From Kribbella flavida DSM 17836 (GTDB lineage Bacteria > Actinomycetota > Actinomycetes > Propionibacteriales > Kribbellaceae): a DNA stretch of 64,000 bases. A program made the position numbers and the translations under genes. A model generated the notes under the pieces. It saw only the letters and a program-made list of their open reading frames with translations, was not told the DNA's origin and did no database searches. Location: positions 5,766,001-5,830,000 of the forward strand of contig NC_013729.1 in assembly GCF_000024345.1 (NCBI RefSeq), given 5' to 3'. Positions 48,486-57,295 of this stretch are shown piece by piece (position 1 is the first letter of the stretch; each line of letters opens with the position of its first letter).

Positions 48486-49592
48486 ATGACCAGCCGGAGG
48501 TGGGACATGGGCGCGACACGCCGCGTCGGACGTGTCTTCTCCCGCCGTACCCCGTTGGGGTCGCTGCCACTCGACCTGGTCGGCAGCGGCAAGCTGGACG
48601 GCGCCCTGGTCGACTGGGCCTACTACCGCGACGGTCACCGGGACACCCGCGACGGCAACTACGTGGATGCCCTGGCGCGCGCCCGGCGCGGCGTTGGCTT
48701 CGTCTGGATCGGCCTGTTCCAGCCGAACGAGCGCCAGTTGGCCGTGGTCGGTGAGGAGTTCGGCCTGCACCCGCTGGCCCTGGAGGACGCCACCGAGGCG
48801 CACCAGCGCCCGAAGCTGGAGCGGTACGGCGAGACGCTGTTCGCCGTGTTCAAGACCGTGCGCTACGTGCCGCACGACGACCTGACCGCCACCAGCGAGG
48901 TGGTGGAGTCGGGCGAGGTGATGGTGTTCTGCGGCCCCGGCTTCGTGATCACCGTGCGGCACGGCGGGCACAGTGAGCTGGCCGGGCTGCGGCAGGTGCT
49001 GGAGAGAACGCCGGAGCGGCTGGCGGCCGGCCCCGGCACGGTTCTGCACGCGATCGCCGACCACGTCGTCGACAGCTACCTGGCGGTGGCGGCCTCGGTC
49101 CAGTCCGACATCGACGTGATCGAGACCGAGATGTTCAGCCCGCGCGGCTGGCGCAACATCGACCGGGTCTACCAGCTCAAGCGCGAGGTGCTGGAGCTGA
49201 AGCGCGCGGTCGCTCCGCTGGCCGGACCGATGCGGGCCCTGGCCACCCTGCGGCACCCGCTGATCGCCGACGAGATCCGCGACTACTTCCGCGACGTCGA
49301 CGACCACCTGCTCCGGGTCAAGGAGCAGGTGGTCTCGTTCGACGAGCTGCTCAGCTCCATCCTGCAGGCCGGCCTGGCCCAGGTGCAGGTCTCGGAGAAC
49401 GAGGACATGCGCCGGATCTCCGCCTGGGTGGCGATCATCGCCGTCCCGACGTTGATCGCGGGGGTCTACGGAATGAACTTCGAGCACATGCCGGAGACCA
49501 GCACGAAGTACGGGTACTACGTGGTGCTGGGCGGCATGGCGACCGCTTGCACCGTGCTCTACCGGCTCTTCAAACGCAACCGCTGGCTCTGA
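48486..49592 (+). CDS. corA: CorA magnesium/cobalt transporter
   Basis: A 368-residue channel. The large cytosolic funnel domain with long helices (HVVDSYLAVAASVQSDIDVIETEMF) precedes two C-terminal helices, with the selectivity motif YGMNF (GMN) after the first and a basic terminus KRNRWL. It takes up Mg2+ under the membrane potential. Two starts are possible: ATG 48486 with a leaderless hexamer, or ATG 48507 with a strong GGAGG six bases upstream; both could be used. Confidence 0.92.
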   Translation: MTSRRWDMGATRRVGRVFSRRTPLGSLPLDLVGSGKLDGALVDWAYYRDGHRDTRDGNYVDALARARRGVGFVWIGLFQPNERQLAVVGEEFGLHPLALEDATEAHQRPKLERYGETLFAVFKTVRYVPHDDLTATSEVVESGEVMVFCGPGFVITVRHGGHSELAGLRQVLERTPERLAAGPGTVLHAIADHVVDSYLAVAASVQSDIDVIETEMFSPRGWRNIDRVYQLKREVLELKRAVAPLAGPMRALATLRHPLIADEIRDYFRDVDDHLLRVKEQVVSFDELLSSILQAGLAQVQVSENEDMRRISAWVAIIAVPTLIAGVYGMNFEHMPETSTKYGYYVVLGGMATACTVLYRLFKRNRWL

Positions 49593-49769
49593 GCTGGCAG
49601 CCTGGTGCCATGGCCGCCACTGGCCTGAACCGGGTCCCCGCGAACGGTTGTGCCGCCCGAAGGCACCTGGTTCAATGCGCCCATCGCTATCGGTCAGCGG
49701 TCCGCCACGATGTGCTACCGACCCCGCCCAGCGGACGCCGCCCGACGTACGAGGCTGCCGGGAGGGCCC

Positions 49770-50792
49770 GTGCTACGCATTCACTTCACCCCGCGCGACC
49801 TGGCCAAGGTGACGATTGCGACCAGGCCTGCCCCGCTCTGGGAGGTGCTGCTCAGCCTGCACATGCTGCAGCACTCCGACGGCCGGCTGGTGTTCGAGGA
49901 CTGGCGCCGGCACGTGCGTACGACGGTCGCTCCGGACCAGATGCGGCTGCTGCTGGAGCTGACGCCACCGCGGGGCTACTCCCCCGACTTCCTGACCCCG
50001 GCCGACTGCCCAGCCGACTTCGAGAGCGCGCTGGAGCTCGCCCTGTCCACGCCCAGGCAGCAGGTGCGCAGCCAGCTCGACCTGCTCAGCCACTACCGCC
50101 CTGTCTCGCCGTGGACCCGCGAGCTGGCCGAGGGCGAGCGGTCGTCGATGCGCAAGCTCGGCCACGCGATCCGGACGTACCACGACGCCGCCATCGCGCC
50201 GTACTGGAAGTCCATCGGCACTCATGTCTCGGCCGACCGGGCGCATCGCGGTGAGGCGCTCTCCCGGCACGGCGTGGATCGGCTGCTGTCGTCGCTGCAC
50301 CCGCGAGTTCGCTGGGTGGCTCCGGTGCTGCAGGTGCTCGACATGACCGACCGCGACCTCTACCTGGACGGCCGCGGGATCGAGCTGCAGCCGTCGGCGT
50401 TCTGCTGGCAGGTGCCGACGAAGCTGCAGGACCCTGAGCTGAAGCCGATCCTGGTCTACCCGATCCAGCACGCACCGGGCATTCTCCGCCAGTCGTCGAC
50501 CGAGGCGTCCGCCCCGTCCAACCCGCTCGGCGCTCTGCTCGGCTCCACCCGGGCGGCGGCGCTGGAGGCAGCGGTTGAGGGCTGCACGACGACCGAGCTG
50601 GCCAAGCGCTGCAACATCTCCCCAGCCGCGGCCAGCCACCAGGCGACCGTACTGCGGGAGGCCGGGCTGATCACCACCCGGCGCGACGGCGCCTCCGTCC
50701 GGCACGAGATCACCCAGCTCGGTATCTGGCTGCTCTCCGGCCACGGCTCGGGCGGTCTCCGGCGCGAAACTCTGCCGGCCGTCGCGAACTGA
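49770..50792 (+). CDS. DUF5937/ArsR-type regulator, paralogue 2
   Basis: A 340-residue paralogue of the proteins at 43826 and 50881. It shares LRIHFTPRDL, PPRGYSPDFLTPA, RGIELQPSAFCWQVPTKL and the HTH TTTELAKRCNISPAAASHQATVLREAGLI. The GTG start has GGGAGGG upstream; the frame extends to 49650 but the family begins at VLRIHF. It is in tandem with paralogue 3, 88 bases apart. Ligand and targets are unknown. Confidence 0.83.
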   Translation: MLRIHFTPRDLAKVTIATRPAPLWEVLLSLHMLQHSDGRLVFEDWRRHVRTTVAPDQMRLLLELTPPRGYSPDFLTPADCPADFESALELALSTPRQQVRSQLDLLSHYRPVSPWTRELAEGERSSMRKLGHAIRTYHDAAIAPYWKSIGTHVSADRAHRGEALSRHGVDRLLSSLHPRVRWVAPVLQVLDMTDRDLYLDGRGIELQPSAFCWQVPTKLQDPELKPILVYPIQHAPGILRQSSTEASAPSNPLGALLGSTRAAALEAAVEGCTTTELAKRCNISPAAASHQATVLREAGLITTRRDGASVRHEITQLGIWLLSGHGSGGLRRETLPAVAN

Positions 50793-50880
50793 GGTCCCCC
50801 GGGCCGCTGATCGGCAGCGTCGGTGACAGCGGAATGAAAGCGGAGCCCGGCACGATGGTCGCCGAGGAAGGGAGACCCTC

Positions 50881-51867
50881 GTGCTGCGCATCCATTTCAC
50901 CAGCCAGGACCTGGCCCGGACCACGGTCGCCGAGGAGCCGGACCCGCTCTGGGAGGTCCTGCTCAGCTTGCACCAGCTGCAGGTGCAGGACGGCTGGAGC
51001 CACTACGGCCACTGGCGTGAGAGCACGCGCAGGCAGCTTCCGAAGCAGGTCGCGCAACTGCTGCAGCTCACACCGCCGCGCGGGTACTCCCCTGACTTCC
51101 TGACGCCCGCCCATCCGGGCAAAACCTTCGAAGAGGGCGTGGAGCAGGTCTTGTCCACTTCCCGTCGCCGGTTCCAGCAGGAGCTCGAGCTACTCTCCGT
51201 ACGCCGAACGGGCTCGGGCTGGATCCGGGAGCTGGTCAACGGGCACGGTGACGTCGTGAAGGGACTCGGCCAAACGCTGCACGTCTATCACCGGCACGGC
51301 ATCGCGCCGTACTGGGACTCCCTGCGTTCGCTCGTCCGCGCCGATCATCAGCAGAAGGTCGGGCATCTCGCTGCGGCCGGGGTGGACCACCTGCTCGGCC
51401 ACCTACATCCGGCCGTTCGCTGGGAAGCGCCGGTCCTCAAGGTCGACGGGCTGCCGGACCAGGATCTGCACCTGGAGGGACGCGGTCTTCGTCTGCAACC
51501 GTCGGTGTTCTGCTGGCGGAAACCGACCAAGCTGCGCGACCCGCTGCTCCAGCCGGTGCTGGTCTACCCGGTCCAGCACGGACCCGGAGCCCTGCACCGC
51601 CGCTCGGCCGGCGGCCAGTCACGCCCGCTGGCCGCCCTGCTCGGCCAGACCCGCGCCGCCGCTCTGGAGGCCATCGCCAACAGCTGTACGACGACCGAGC
51701 TGGCTCAGCGCTGCCAGATCTCCCTCGCCGGCGCCAGCCGCCAGGCGGGGGTGCTGCGCGACGCCGGGCTGATCACCACCCGGCGAGCCGGGCAGGCGGT
51801 CCGGCACGACCTCACCGCCCTGGGCCGGATGGTGCTGGAGGGCAGGGCCAGCGGCCAGAGCTTGTAG
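50881..51867 (+). CDS. DUF5937/ArsR-type regulator, paralogue 3
   Basis: A 328-residue paralogue with LRIHFTSQDLARTTVAEEPD, PPRGYSPDFLTPA, RGLRLQPSVFCWRKPTKLRD and the HTH TTTELAQRCQISLAGASRQAGVLRDAGLI. The GTG start has GAAGGGAG upstream. Its last codons (GQSL, stop) are encoded by a copy of the 3' end of the convergent acyl-CoA dehydrogenase gene, so its C-terminus was shaped by a duplication. Confidence 0.83.
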   Translation: MLRIHFTSQDLARTTVAEEPDPLWEVLLSLHQLQVQDGWSHYGHWRESTRRQLPKQVAQLLQLTPPRGYSPDFLTPAHPGKTFEEGVEQVLSTSRRRFQQELELLSVRRTGSGWIRELVNGHGDVVKGLGQTLHVYHRHGIAPYWDSLRSLVRADHQQKVGHLAAAGVDHLLGHLHPAVRWEAPVLKVDGLPDQDLHLEGRGLRLQPSVFCWRKPTKLRDPLLQPVLVYPVQHGPGALHRRSAGGQSRPLAALLGQTRAAALEAIANSCTTTELAQRCQISLAGASRQAGVLRDAGLITTRRAGQAVRHDLTALGRMVLEGRASGQSL

Positions 51868-51889
51868 TCCCGGTCAGAGCTTGTAGTCC
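51853..51889. repeat. 18-bp near-tandem duplication at a convergent gene junction
   Basis: Copies at 51853-51870 and 51872-51889 differ at one base and are separated by one base. The right copy is the 3' end of the acyl-CoA dehydrogenase gene in antisense; the left copy supplies the end of regulator paralogue 3. Confidence 0.85.
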
Positions 51890-53064
51890 TCGAGCAGCCG
51901 GCGGCCGATGATCATCCGCTGGATGTCGGCGGTGCCCTCGCCGATCAGCAGCATCGGCGCCTCGCGGTACAGCCGCTCGATCTCGTACTCCTTGGAGAAG
52001 CCGTAGCCGCCGTGGATCCGGAAGGAGTCCTCGACCACCTGCGAGCAGTACTCGCTGGCCAGGTACTTCGCGACGCCGGCCTCGAAGTCGTTGCGGGAGC
52101 CGGCATCCTTCTTCCGGGCCGCCTTCACCATCAGCTCGTGCGCGGCCTCGACCTTGACCGCCATGTCGGCCAGCCGGAACAGCACCGCCTGGTGCTCGGC
52201 GATCTTCCGGCCGAAGGTCTCCCGCTGCTGGGCGTAGGAGATGCCGAGCTCGAACGCCCGCCGGGCCACTCCGCAGCCGCGCGCCGCGACGTTCACCCGG
52301 CCGACCTCGACGCCGTCCATCATCTGGTAGAAGCCCTTGCCCGGGACCCCGCCGAGGATCTGGCCGGCGTCGATCCGGTAGCCGTCGAAGATCAGCTCGG
52401 TGGTGTCGACGCCCTTGTAGCCCATCTTCTCGATCTTGCCCGGCACGGTCAGGCCCTGGTCGACCTCGCCGAAGCCCGGCTCCTTCTCGACCAGGAACGT
52501 GGTCATGTTCTTGTAGACCGAGTCGGCGCCCTCGTCGGTCTTCACCAGCACCGCGACCAGGTTGGCCGAACCACCGTTGGTCAGCCACATCTTCTGGCCG
52601 TTGACCGTGTAGCTGTCACCGTTCTTGACGGCCTTGGTCTTGATCGCCGCGACGTCGGAGCCGCAGCCCGGCTCGGACATCGAGAACGCGCCGCGCACGT
52701 CGCCGGTCGCCATCCGCGGCAGGTACTTCTGCTTCTGCTCGTCGGTGCCGTGCTGGAGCAGCAGGTACGCGACGATGAAGTGCGTGTTGATGATGCCGGA
52801 CACGCTCATCCAGCCACGGGCGATCTCCTCGACGCAGAGCGCGTAGGTGAGCAGCGACTCCCCGAGCCCGCCGTACTGCTCGGGGATCATCAGCCCGAAC
52901 AGGCCGAGCTCCTTGAGCCCCTCGACGATCGCCGTCGGGTACTCGTCCTGGTGCTCCAGCTCGGTGGCCACCGGCAGGATCTCCGCCTCGACGAAGGCCC
53001 GAACCGTCTTCAGGATCTCCTCCTGGACGTCGGTGAGTCCTTCGGTCTGCTGCAACCTGCTCAT
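51874..53064 (-). CDS. Acyl-CoA dehydrogenase (possible methylsuccinyl-CoA dehydrogenase)
   Basis: A 396-residue flavoprotein. AFSMSEPGCGSDVAAIKT and the MWLTNGG region bind FAD, and FGRKIAEHQAVLFRLADMA and YREAPMLLIGEGTADIQRMI contain the catalytic Glu in IGEGT. It oxidises an acyl-CoA and passes electrons to ETF. Presence with MaoC and CoA-ester lyase genes suggests the methylsuccinyl-CoA step of the ethylmalonyl-CoA pathway, though a general short-chain enzyme is possible. ATG has AAGGAG upstream. Confidence 0.88.
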   Translation of the reverse strand: MSRLQQTEGLTDVQEEILKTVRAFVEAEILPVATELEHQDEYPTAIVEGLKELGLFGLMIPEQYGGLGESLLTYALCVEEIARGWMSVSGIINTHFIVAYLLLQHGTDEQKQKYLPRMATGDVRGAFSMSEPGCGSDVAAIKTKAVKNGDSYTVNGQKMWLTNGGSANLVAVLVKTDEGADSVYKNMTTFLVEKEPGFGEVDQGLTVPGKIEKMGYKGVDTTELIFDGYRIDAGQILGGVPGKGFYQMMDGVEVGRVNVAARGCGVARRAFELGISYAQQRETFGRKIAEHQAVLFRLADMAVKVEAAHELMVKAARKKDAGSRNDFEAGVAKYLASEYCSQVVEDSFRIHGGYGFSKEYEIERLYREAPMLLIGEGTADIQRMIIGRRLLEDYKL

Positions 53065-53209
53065 CTGCGGCTCCTTGCGTCGAGATCGCCTACTCGCGAG
53101 TATCGCGAACCCCAGCATCCCGGCCCACCCCGACACCCGCTGTGACTCCCACCACCCACACACCGTCAGGTGGCTCACGCCCGCCCGCGGCCGCGATCTG
53201 TTGCGCGAG

Positions 53210-53755
53210 CTAGCCGACCTGAGCTGTCGGAGGCGGCTGTGGACTCGCGACCGCGTGCCAGTACGCCGCGTAGGCACCGGTCTGCTTGACCACGCGATCC
53301 GGCGTAGGGGCGGCCGGCCAGAACTGCAGCAGATAGCGATCGACCGGCGCATCGTCATCGTTCGACCCAGAGTCGGCCTGGTGACCGGCGTCCATTCCCC
53401 AACCGCAGTACCGCACCCGGTGGTCGATCGACGCAAGACCCAGTCGCCACCGCTGCTCACCGCCCCAAGTCACCAGGACGGCGTCACCCTCCGGCTTGAA
53501 CGACGCCTCGACGATCTCCTCCCACTGGTCGTCGACGGGCGGCGCGTCGTCGTGGACCTCGACGGTGAAGCCGACCTTGCCGGTGTGCAGGCCGGTGATC
53601 AGGAACAGCTTCCCGTCGACCGCCGCGCCGCACAGCCCGTTCTGCTGACCGCCGAAGCACTCCCCGAGGTCGGAGTAGTCCTCACGGCTCTCGACGTACA
53701 ACTGCCCGTAGTGAACCCAGGCGGGCTCGTCCACCACCACTCGTCCAGAGCTCAT
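53210..53755 (-). CDS. Hypothetical protein, 181 residues
   Basis: Unrecognised soluble protein without signal or membrane segments. It opens MSSGRVVVDEPAWVHYGQLYV and is rich in beta-like stretches and acidic residues (GSNDDDAPVD), with three cysteines. It lies ten bases downstream of the Ser/Thr kinase gene on the same strand and is probably co-transcribed. No ribosome binding site is clear, which suggests coupling. It could be a kinase substrate, by context only. Confidence 0.65.
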   Translation of the reverse strand: MSSGRVVVDEPAWVHYGQLYVESREDYSDLGECFGGQQNGLCGAAVDGKLFLITGLHTGKVGFTVEVHDDAPPVDDQWEEIVEASFKPEGDAVLVTWGGEQRWRLGLASIDHRVRYCGWGMDAGHQADSGSNDDDAPVDRYLLQFWPAAPTPDRVVKQTGAYAAYWHAVASPQPPPTAQVG

Positions 53756-53765
53756 CGCGGTGGGG

Positions 53766-55304
53766 TCACTCGTCGTCGCGGTCGTTGTCGCGGTCGCCGT
53801 TGTTGCTCACGTACGGGCTGAAGGTGCGACTGAGGGTGGTGACGAGAACGACTTCTTCCCGGGTGGGTTGCCAGCGGTTGGTGCGCTGGGCCATCGCGAG
53901 GCGGCGGACGGCGTCGCGGTACTTGTCGGCGGCCTTGTCGTTCTTGCCTTCCGCCAGCGCCTTGGCCGCCTCGTCGAGGTCCTTGGCGGCTTCGCGGACC
54001 GAGCGATTGGGGTCGCCCTGGCGGAGCAGCTCGGCCAGCGCGCGCAGGGATCGAGCCGGGCCGGTCTCCGCGGGCTTCTCCGGGCTCTTCTTCGGCTTCT
54101 TCGGAGTCGGGGTGTCCTTGGGCTTCGACTGCCTGGCGGTCGGCGTCGGGGTCGGGGTCGGCTTGGGCTTGGGCTGAGTGCTCACCTTCGCCACGGTCGG
54201 CGTGGCCGTCGGCGTGCCGCCGGCCTGCGCGGGCGGATCGGTCGAGACGCCCTCCCGCAGCAGGGCTGCCGCGACCACGCCGGCCAGTACGACGGCTGTG
54301 CCCGCGATGACCTTCGCGAACGGCAGTCGCCGTCGTGGCCCCGCATGTCCTGCGGCTGCCGGTGCCGCGCTCGCTGCCCGGTTGTCGCCGGGCAGTTCGT
54401 CGTCCAGCGAGGCAGCAGGTGCTCCGAGCAGCTCCTCGTCGAGCGAAGGCCGGACCGGCTCACCAGCCGGCGCCCCGAACGGCAGGACCTGGGTGGCGTT
54501 GCCCGCCGGGTTGTTGAGGTGCGCGATGACCTCGGCCGTGGACGACGGCCGCTGCGCCGGGTCCTTGGCGAGCATCCGCAGGACGAGCTCGCCCAGGCCG
54601 GGCGCGGCGTCAGTACGGCGTACTGGGGGTGGCGGGGCTTCCAGGTGCTGGCGGAGGACCTGCTCGACGGTGTCGGCGACGAAGGGCGGCACGCCTTCGA
54701 GCAGCTCGTACAGGACGCAGCCCAGCGAGTACCAGTCGCTCGCCGGGGTCGCCTTGCCGCCGCGCACCTGCTCCGGCGAGATGTAGGCGGCCGTGCCGAG
54801 CAGGACCTGCCCGGTCGCGCCGTTGAGGCTGCCGGTGTGGGCCAGGCCGAAGTCGGTGATCTTGAGCGTGCCGTCGGTCGCCAGCAGCAGGTTGCCCGGC
54901 TTCACGTCGCGGTGCACGATCCCGGCCGCGTGCGCCGCGTCGAGCGCCCGCGCCCCCTGGACGGCGACGTCGGCGACGACCTTCGTCGTCGGCAACCCCT
55001 CGGACCGCAGCAGCTGCGCCAGATCGGTGCCGGTGACCAGCTCCATCACCAGGAACACGTGGTCGTCGGCGGCCCCCACGTCGTACGTCGCGACCACGTT
55101 CGGGTGCTGCAGCCGGGCGGCGGCCTGGGCCTCGATCCGGAACCGCTGCACCGCGTCCATCGGATCGCCCTCGAGAGCGCGCAGCAGCTTCACCGCCACC
55201 TGACGCGCCAGCACGGTGTCCTCGGCCTGCCAGACCTCACCGGCACCACCTCGCCCGAGCAGGCTCAGCAACCGGTAACGCCCCGCGAGTACCACGCCGT
55301 TCAC
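53766..55304 (-). CDS. Membrane Ser/Thr protein kinase (PknB-type)
   Basis: A 512-residue kinase. The catalytic domain (about 9-265) has the glycine loop GRGGAG (17-22), Lys39 in VAVKLL, HRDVKPGN (131-138) and DFG (151-153). A proline/alanine-rich juxtamembrane stretch, one transmembrane helix (about 335-355), a Pro/Thr-rich linker and a small helical extracellular domain (about 430-500) follow, with no PASTA repeats. The extracellular part probably senses a signal. GTG 55304 is preferred; TTG 55319 is possible. Confidence 0.9.
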   Translation of the reverse strand: MNGVVLAGRYRLLSLLGRGGAGEVWQAEDTVLARQVAVKLLRALEGDPMDAVQRFRIEAQAAARLQHPNVVATYDVGAADDHVFLVMELVTGTDLAQLLRSEGLPTTKVVADVAVQGARALDAAHAAGIVHRDVKPGNLLLATDGTLKITDFGLAHTGSLNGATGQVLLGTAAYISPEQVRGGKATPASDWYSLGCVLYELLEGVPPFVADTVEQVLRQHLEAPPPPVRRTDAAPGLGELVLRMLAKDPAQRPSSTAEVIAHLNNPAGNATQVLPFGAPAGEPVRPSLDEELLGAPAASLDDELPGDNRAASAAPAAAGHAGPRRRLPFAKVIAGTAVVLAGVVAAALLREGVSTDPPAQAGGTPTATPTVAKVSTQPKPKPTPTPTPTARQSKPKDTPTPKKPKKSPEKPAETGPARSLRALAELLRQGDPNRSVREAAKDLDEAAKALAEGKNDKAADKYRDAVRRLAMAQRTNRWQPTREEVVLVTTLSRTFSPYVSNNGDRDNDRDDE

Positions 55305-55452
55305 ACCAACACCCCACAACGCCTTCCGCCTGGCCGGACCAGCGCCCTACCTTAGGTGCCCACGCGCCGCAGGGCGAGCGGTCGGCCCGTCCGGTGGACG
55401 GTCTTTACCTGCTCCTGCCACGAACCACGGTGCCGATCGCCACCACACGTAC

Positions 55453-55458
55453 TAGGTT
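55453..55458 (+). promoter_or_regulatory. -10 hexamer TAGGTT, leaderless cyclophilin start
   Basis: TAGGTT, six bases (GACCAC), then ATG 55465. Confidence 0.5.
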
Positions 55459-55464
55459 GACCAC

Positions 55465-56133
55465 ATGAAGCGATCATTCGTTCCCGCCCTGATCGCGACG
55501 ACGCTGCTCGCCGCGACGTTGACCACCACCACCGCGTCGGCCGCGCCCGCCCCGTCCGGCGGCGGTGCCCCGACCGTCCGGTGCGAGTTCACCCCGACAC
55601 CGGAGAACCCGGCCGCGAAGCCGGTCACCGTGCCGTCGGCGACCGCGAAGGCCCGCGGCACCGTCGACGTGTTCTTCGCGACGAACTACGGCCCGTTCGT
55701 GGTCCGGATGGACCGCGCGAACGCGCCGTGCGGGGTGCACAACTTCGTGCACCTGACCAAGAGCCGCTTCTACGACCGCACCCAGTGCTTCCGGCTGACC
55801 AACTCGGCCCGGCTCGGTGTGCTGCAGTGCGGCGACATCTACCGCCAGGAGGAAGGCGGCCCGGGCTACAAGTTCCCCGACGAGGTCACCGGCCGGGAGA
55901 CCTACCCGCGCGGCACCGTTGCCTACGGCAACCAGGGACCGGGCACCAACGGGTCGGAGTTCTTCGTCGTGCACTCGTTCGCCAACATCCCGCCGAACTA
56001 CACCGTGCTCGGCCGGGTGATCTTCGGCATGTCGACCTTCGACCGGATCGTCGCCGCCGGCATCGCCGACCCCGACCTCGACGGCCCGCCCACCTCGCCG
56101 GTCCGCATCCTCAAGGTGCTCACCCTCGGCTGA
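55465..56133 (+). CDS. Secreted cyclophilin-type peptidyl-prolyl isomerase
   Basis: A 222-residue exported foldase. The signal peptide (about 1-27) ends ASAAPA. The cyclophilin domain (about 60-222) has NFVHLTKSRFYDRTQCFRL, GPGTNGSEFFVVHS and YTVLGRVIFGM. The catalytic arginine of classical cyclophilins is replaced in this bacterial subtype. It contains four cysteines, consistent with extracytoplasmic disulfides. It probably assists folding of secreted proteins. It ends at a strong hairpin. Confidence 0.9.
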   Translation: MKRSFVPALIATTLLAATLTTTTASAAPAPSGGGAPTVRCEFTPTPENPAAKPVTVPSATAKARGTVDVFFATNYGPFVVRMDRANAPCGVHNFVHLTKSRFYDRTQCFRLTNSARLGVLQCGDIYRQEEGGPGYKFPDEVTGRETYPRGTVAYGNQGPGTNGSEFFVVHSFANIPPNYTVLGRVIFGMSTFDRIVAAGIADPDLDGPPTSPVRILKVLTLG

Positions 56134-56141
56134 CCGCCTGT

Positions 56142-56184
56142 GCGTCCGAAGAACCCTGCGCTGCCGGCAAGGTTCTTCGGACGC
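56142..56184. terminator. 14-bp perfect hairpin, bidirectional terminator
   Basis: Arms GCGTCCGAAGAACC (56142-56155) and 56171-56184 pair perfectly around 15 bases, between convergent genes ending at 56133 and 56200. The arm matches the hairpin at 41200 except for one base. Confidence 0.8.
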
Positions 56185-56199
56185 TCCGTGCCGAGATGA

Positions 56200-57171
56200 T
56201 CAGTCGGTCGGGGGCTGCCAGACGTCGGTGCGCGTCAGGCCCGCGGCGCGGCCCTTGGCGGAGATGACCAGGGCCATCTTGCGGGAGGCCTCGTCGATCA
56301 TCTCGTCGCCGAGCATCACCGCGCCCCGGGCGCCGCCGGCCGCCGAGGTGAAGTGGTCGTAGGCGTCGAGAATGTTCTCGGCGTGGTCGTAGTCGTCCTG
56401 CCGCGGCGAGTAGACCTCGTTCGCGGCGGCGATCTGGTCCGGGTGCAGCACCCACTTGCCGTCGAAGCCGAGCGCGGCCGACCGGCCCGCCACCCGGCGG
56501 AACCCGTCGACGTCCTTGATCTGCAGGTACGGGCCGTCGATCGCCTGCTTGCCGTGCGCCCGGGCCGCCATCAGGATCTGCATCAGGATGTAGTGGTAGG
56601 CGTCGCCGACGTCGTAGCCGGGCGGCTGCTCGCCGACCACCAGGGACTTCATGTTGATCGAGGCCATGAAGTCGGCCGGGCCGAAGATGATCGTCTCCAC
56701 CCGCGGCGAGGCCTGCGCGATGGCGTTCACGTTCGTCAGGCCGAGCGCGTTCTCGATCTGCGCCTCGATGCCGATCCGGCCCGGCTCCAGGCCGTGGACC
56801 TTCTCCAGCTGGGTGAGCAGCAGGTCCAGCGCGACCACCTGCTCGGCGGTCTGCACCTTCGGCAGCATGATGCAGTCCAGGTTGGCGCCGGCGCCGGAAA
56901 CCACCTCGATCACGTCGGCGTAGGTCCACTCGGTGGTCCAGTCGTTCACCCGGACGACCCGGATCTTCGAGCCCCAGCCGCCCTCGTTCAGCGCGGCGAC
57001 GATGTTCTTGCGGGCGTCCACCTTGGCGATCGGCGCGACCGAGTCCTCCAGGTCGAGAAACACCTGGTCGGCGTCCAGCCCCTTCGCCTTGGCCAGGAAC
57101 CGCGGGTTGGAGCCCGGGGTCGCCAGGCAGGACCGCCTGGACCGGAACGTCTCACTCGCCTCGTCAGCCAT
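56200..57171 (-). CDS. CoA-ester lyase (HpcH/HpaI; malyl-/methylmalyl-CoA lyase type)
   Basis: A 323-residue TIM-barrel lyase of the CitE/MCL family. RRSCLATPGSNPRFLAKAKG binds CoA, DLEDSVAP and EAQIENALG carry metal-site acids, and ETIIFGPADFMAS is a conserved barrel strand. In the ethylmalonyl-CoA pathway it would cleave beta-methylmalyl-CoA to glyoxylate and propionyl-CoA. ATG 57171 has GAAGGG eight bases upstream; GTG 57180 is an alternative. The ccr and meaA genes usually found with it are not in the window. Confidence 0.88.
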   Translation of the reverse strand: MADEASETFRSRRSCLATPGSNPRFLAKAKGLDADQVFLDLEDSVAPIAKVDARKNIVAALNEGGWGSKIRVVRVNDWTTEWTYADVIEVVSGAGANLDCIMLPKVQTAEQVVALDLLLTQLEKVHGLEPGRIGIEAQIENALGLTNVNAIAQASPRVETIIFGPADFMASINMKSLVVGEQPPGYDVGDAYHYILMQILMAARAHGKQAIDGPYLQIKDVDGFRRVAGRSAALGFDGKWVLHPDQIAAANEVYSPRQDDYDHAENILDAYDHFTSAAGGARGAVMLGDEMIDEASRKMALVISAKGRAAGLTRTDVWQPPTD

Positions 57172-57295
57172 CGCCGTCACCCTTCGCCTCGGTTACCCGT
57201 CGGTCACCGGCAGCGTACGGCGAAAGCTCCGTCCCCGGCCCGGTGACTTCCCTCACCCCGGGTCGGCCTGTGGTACTCCTCACGGGCGAAGGCGG

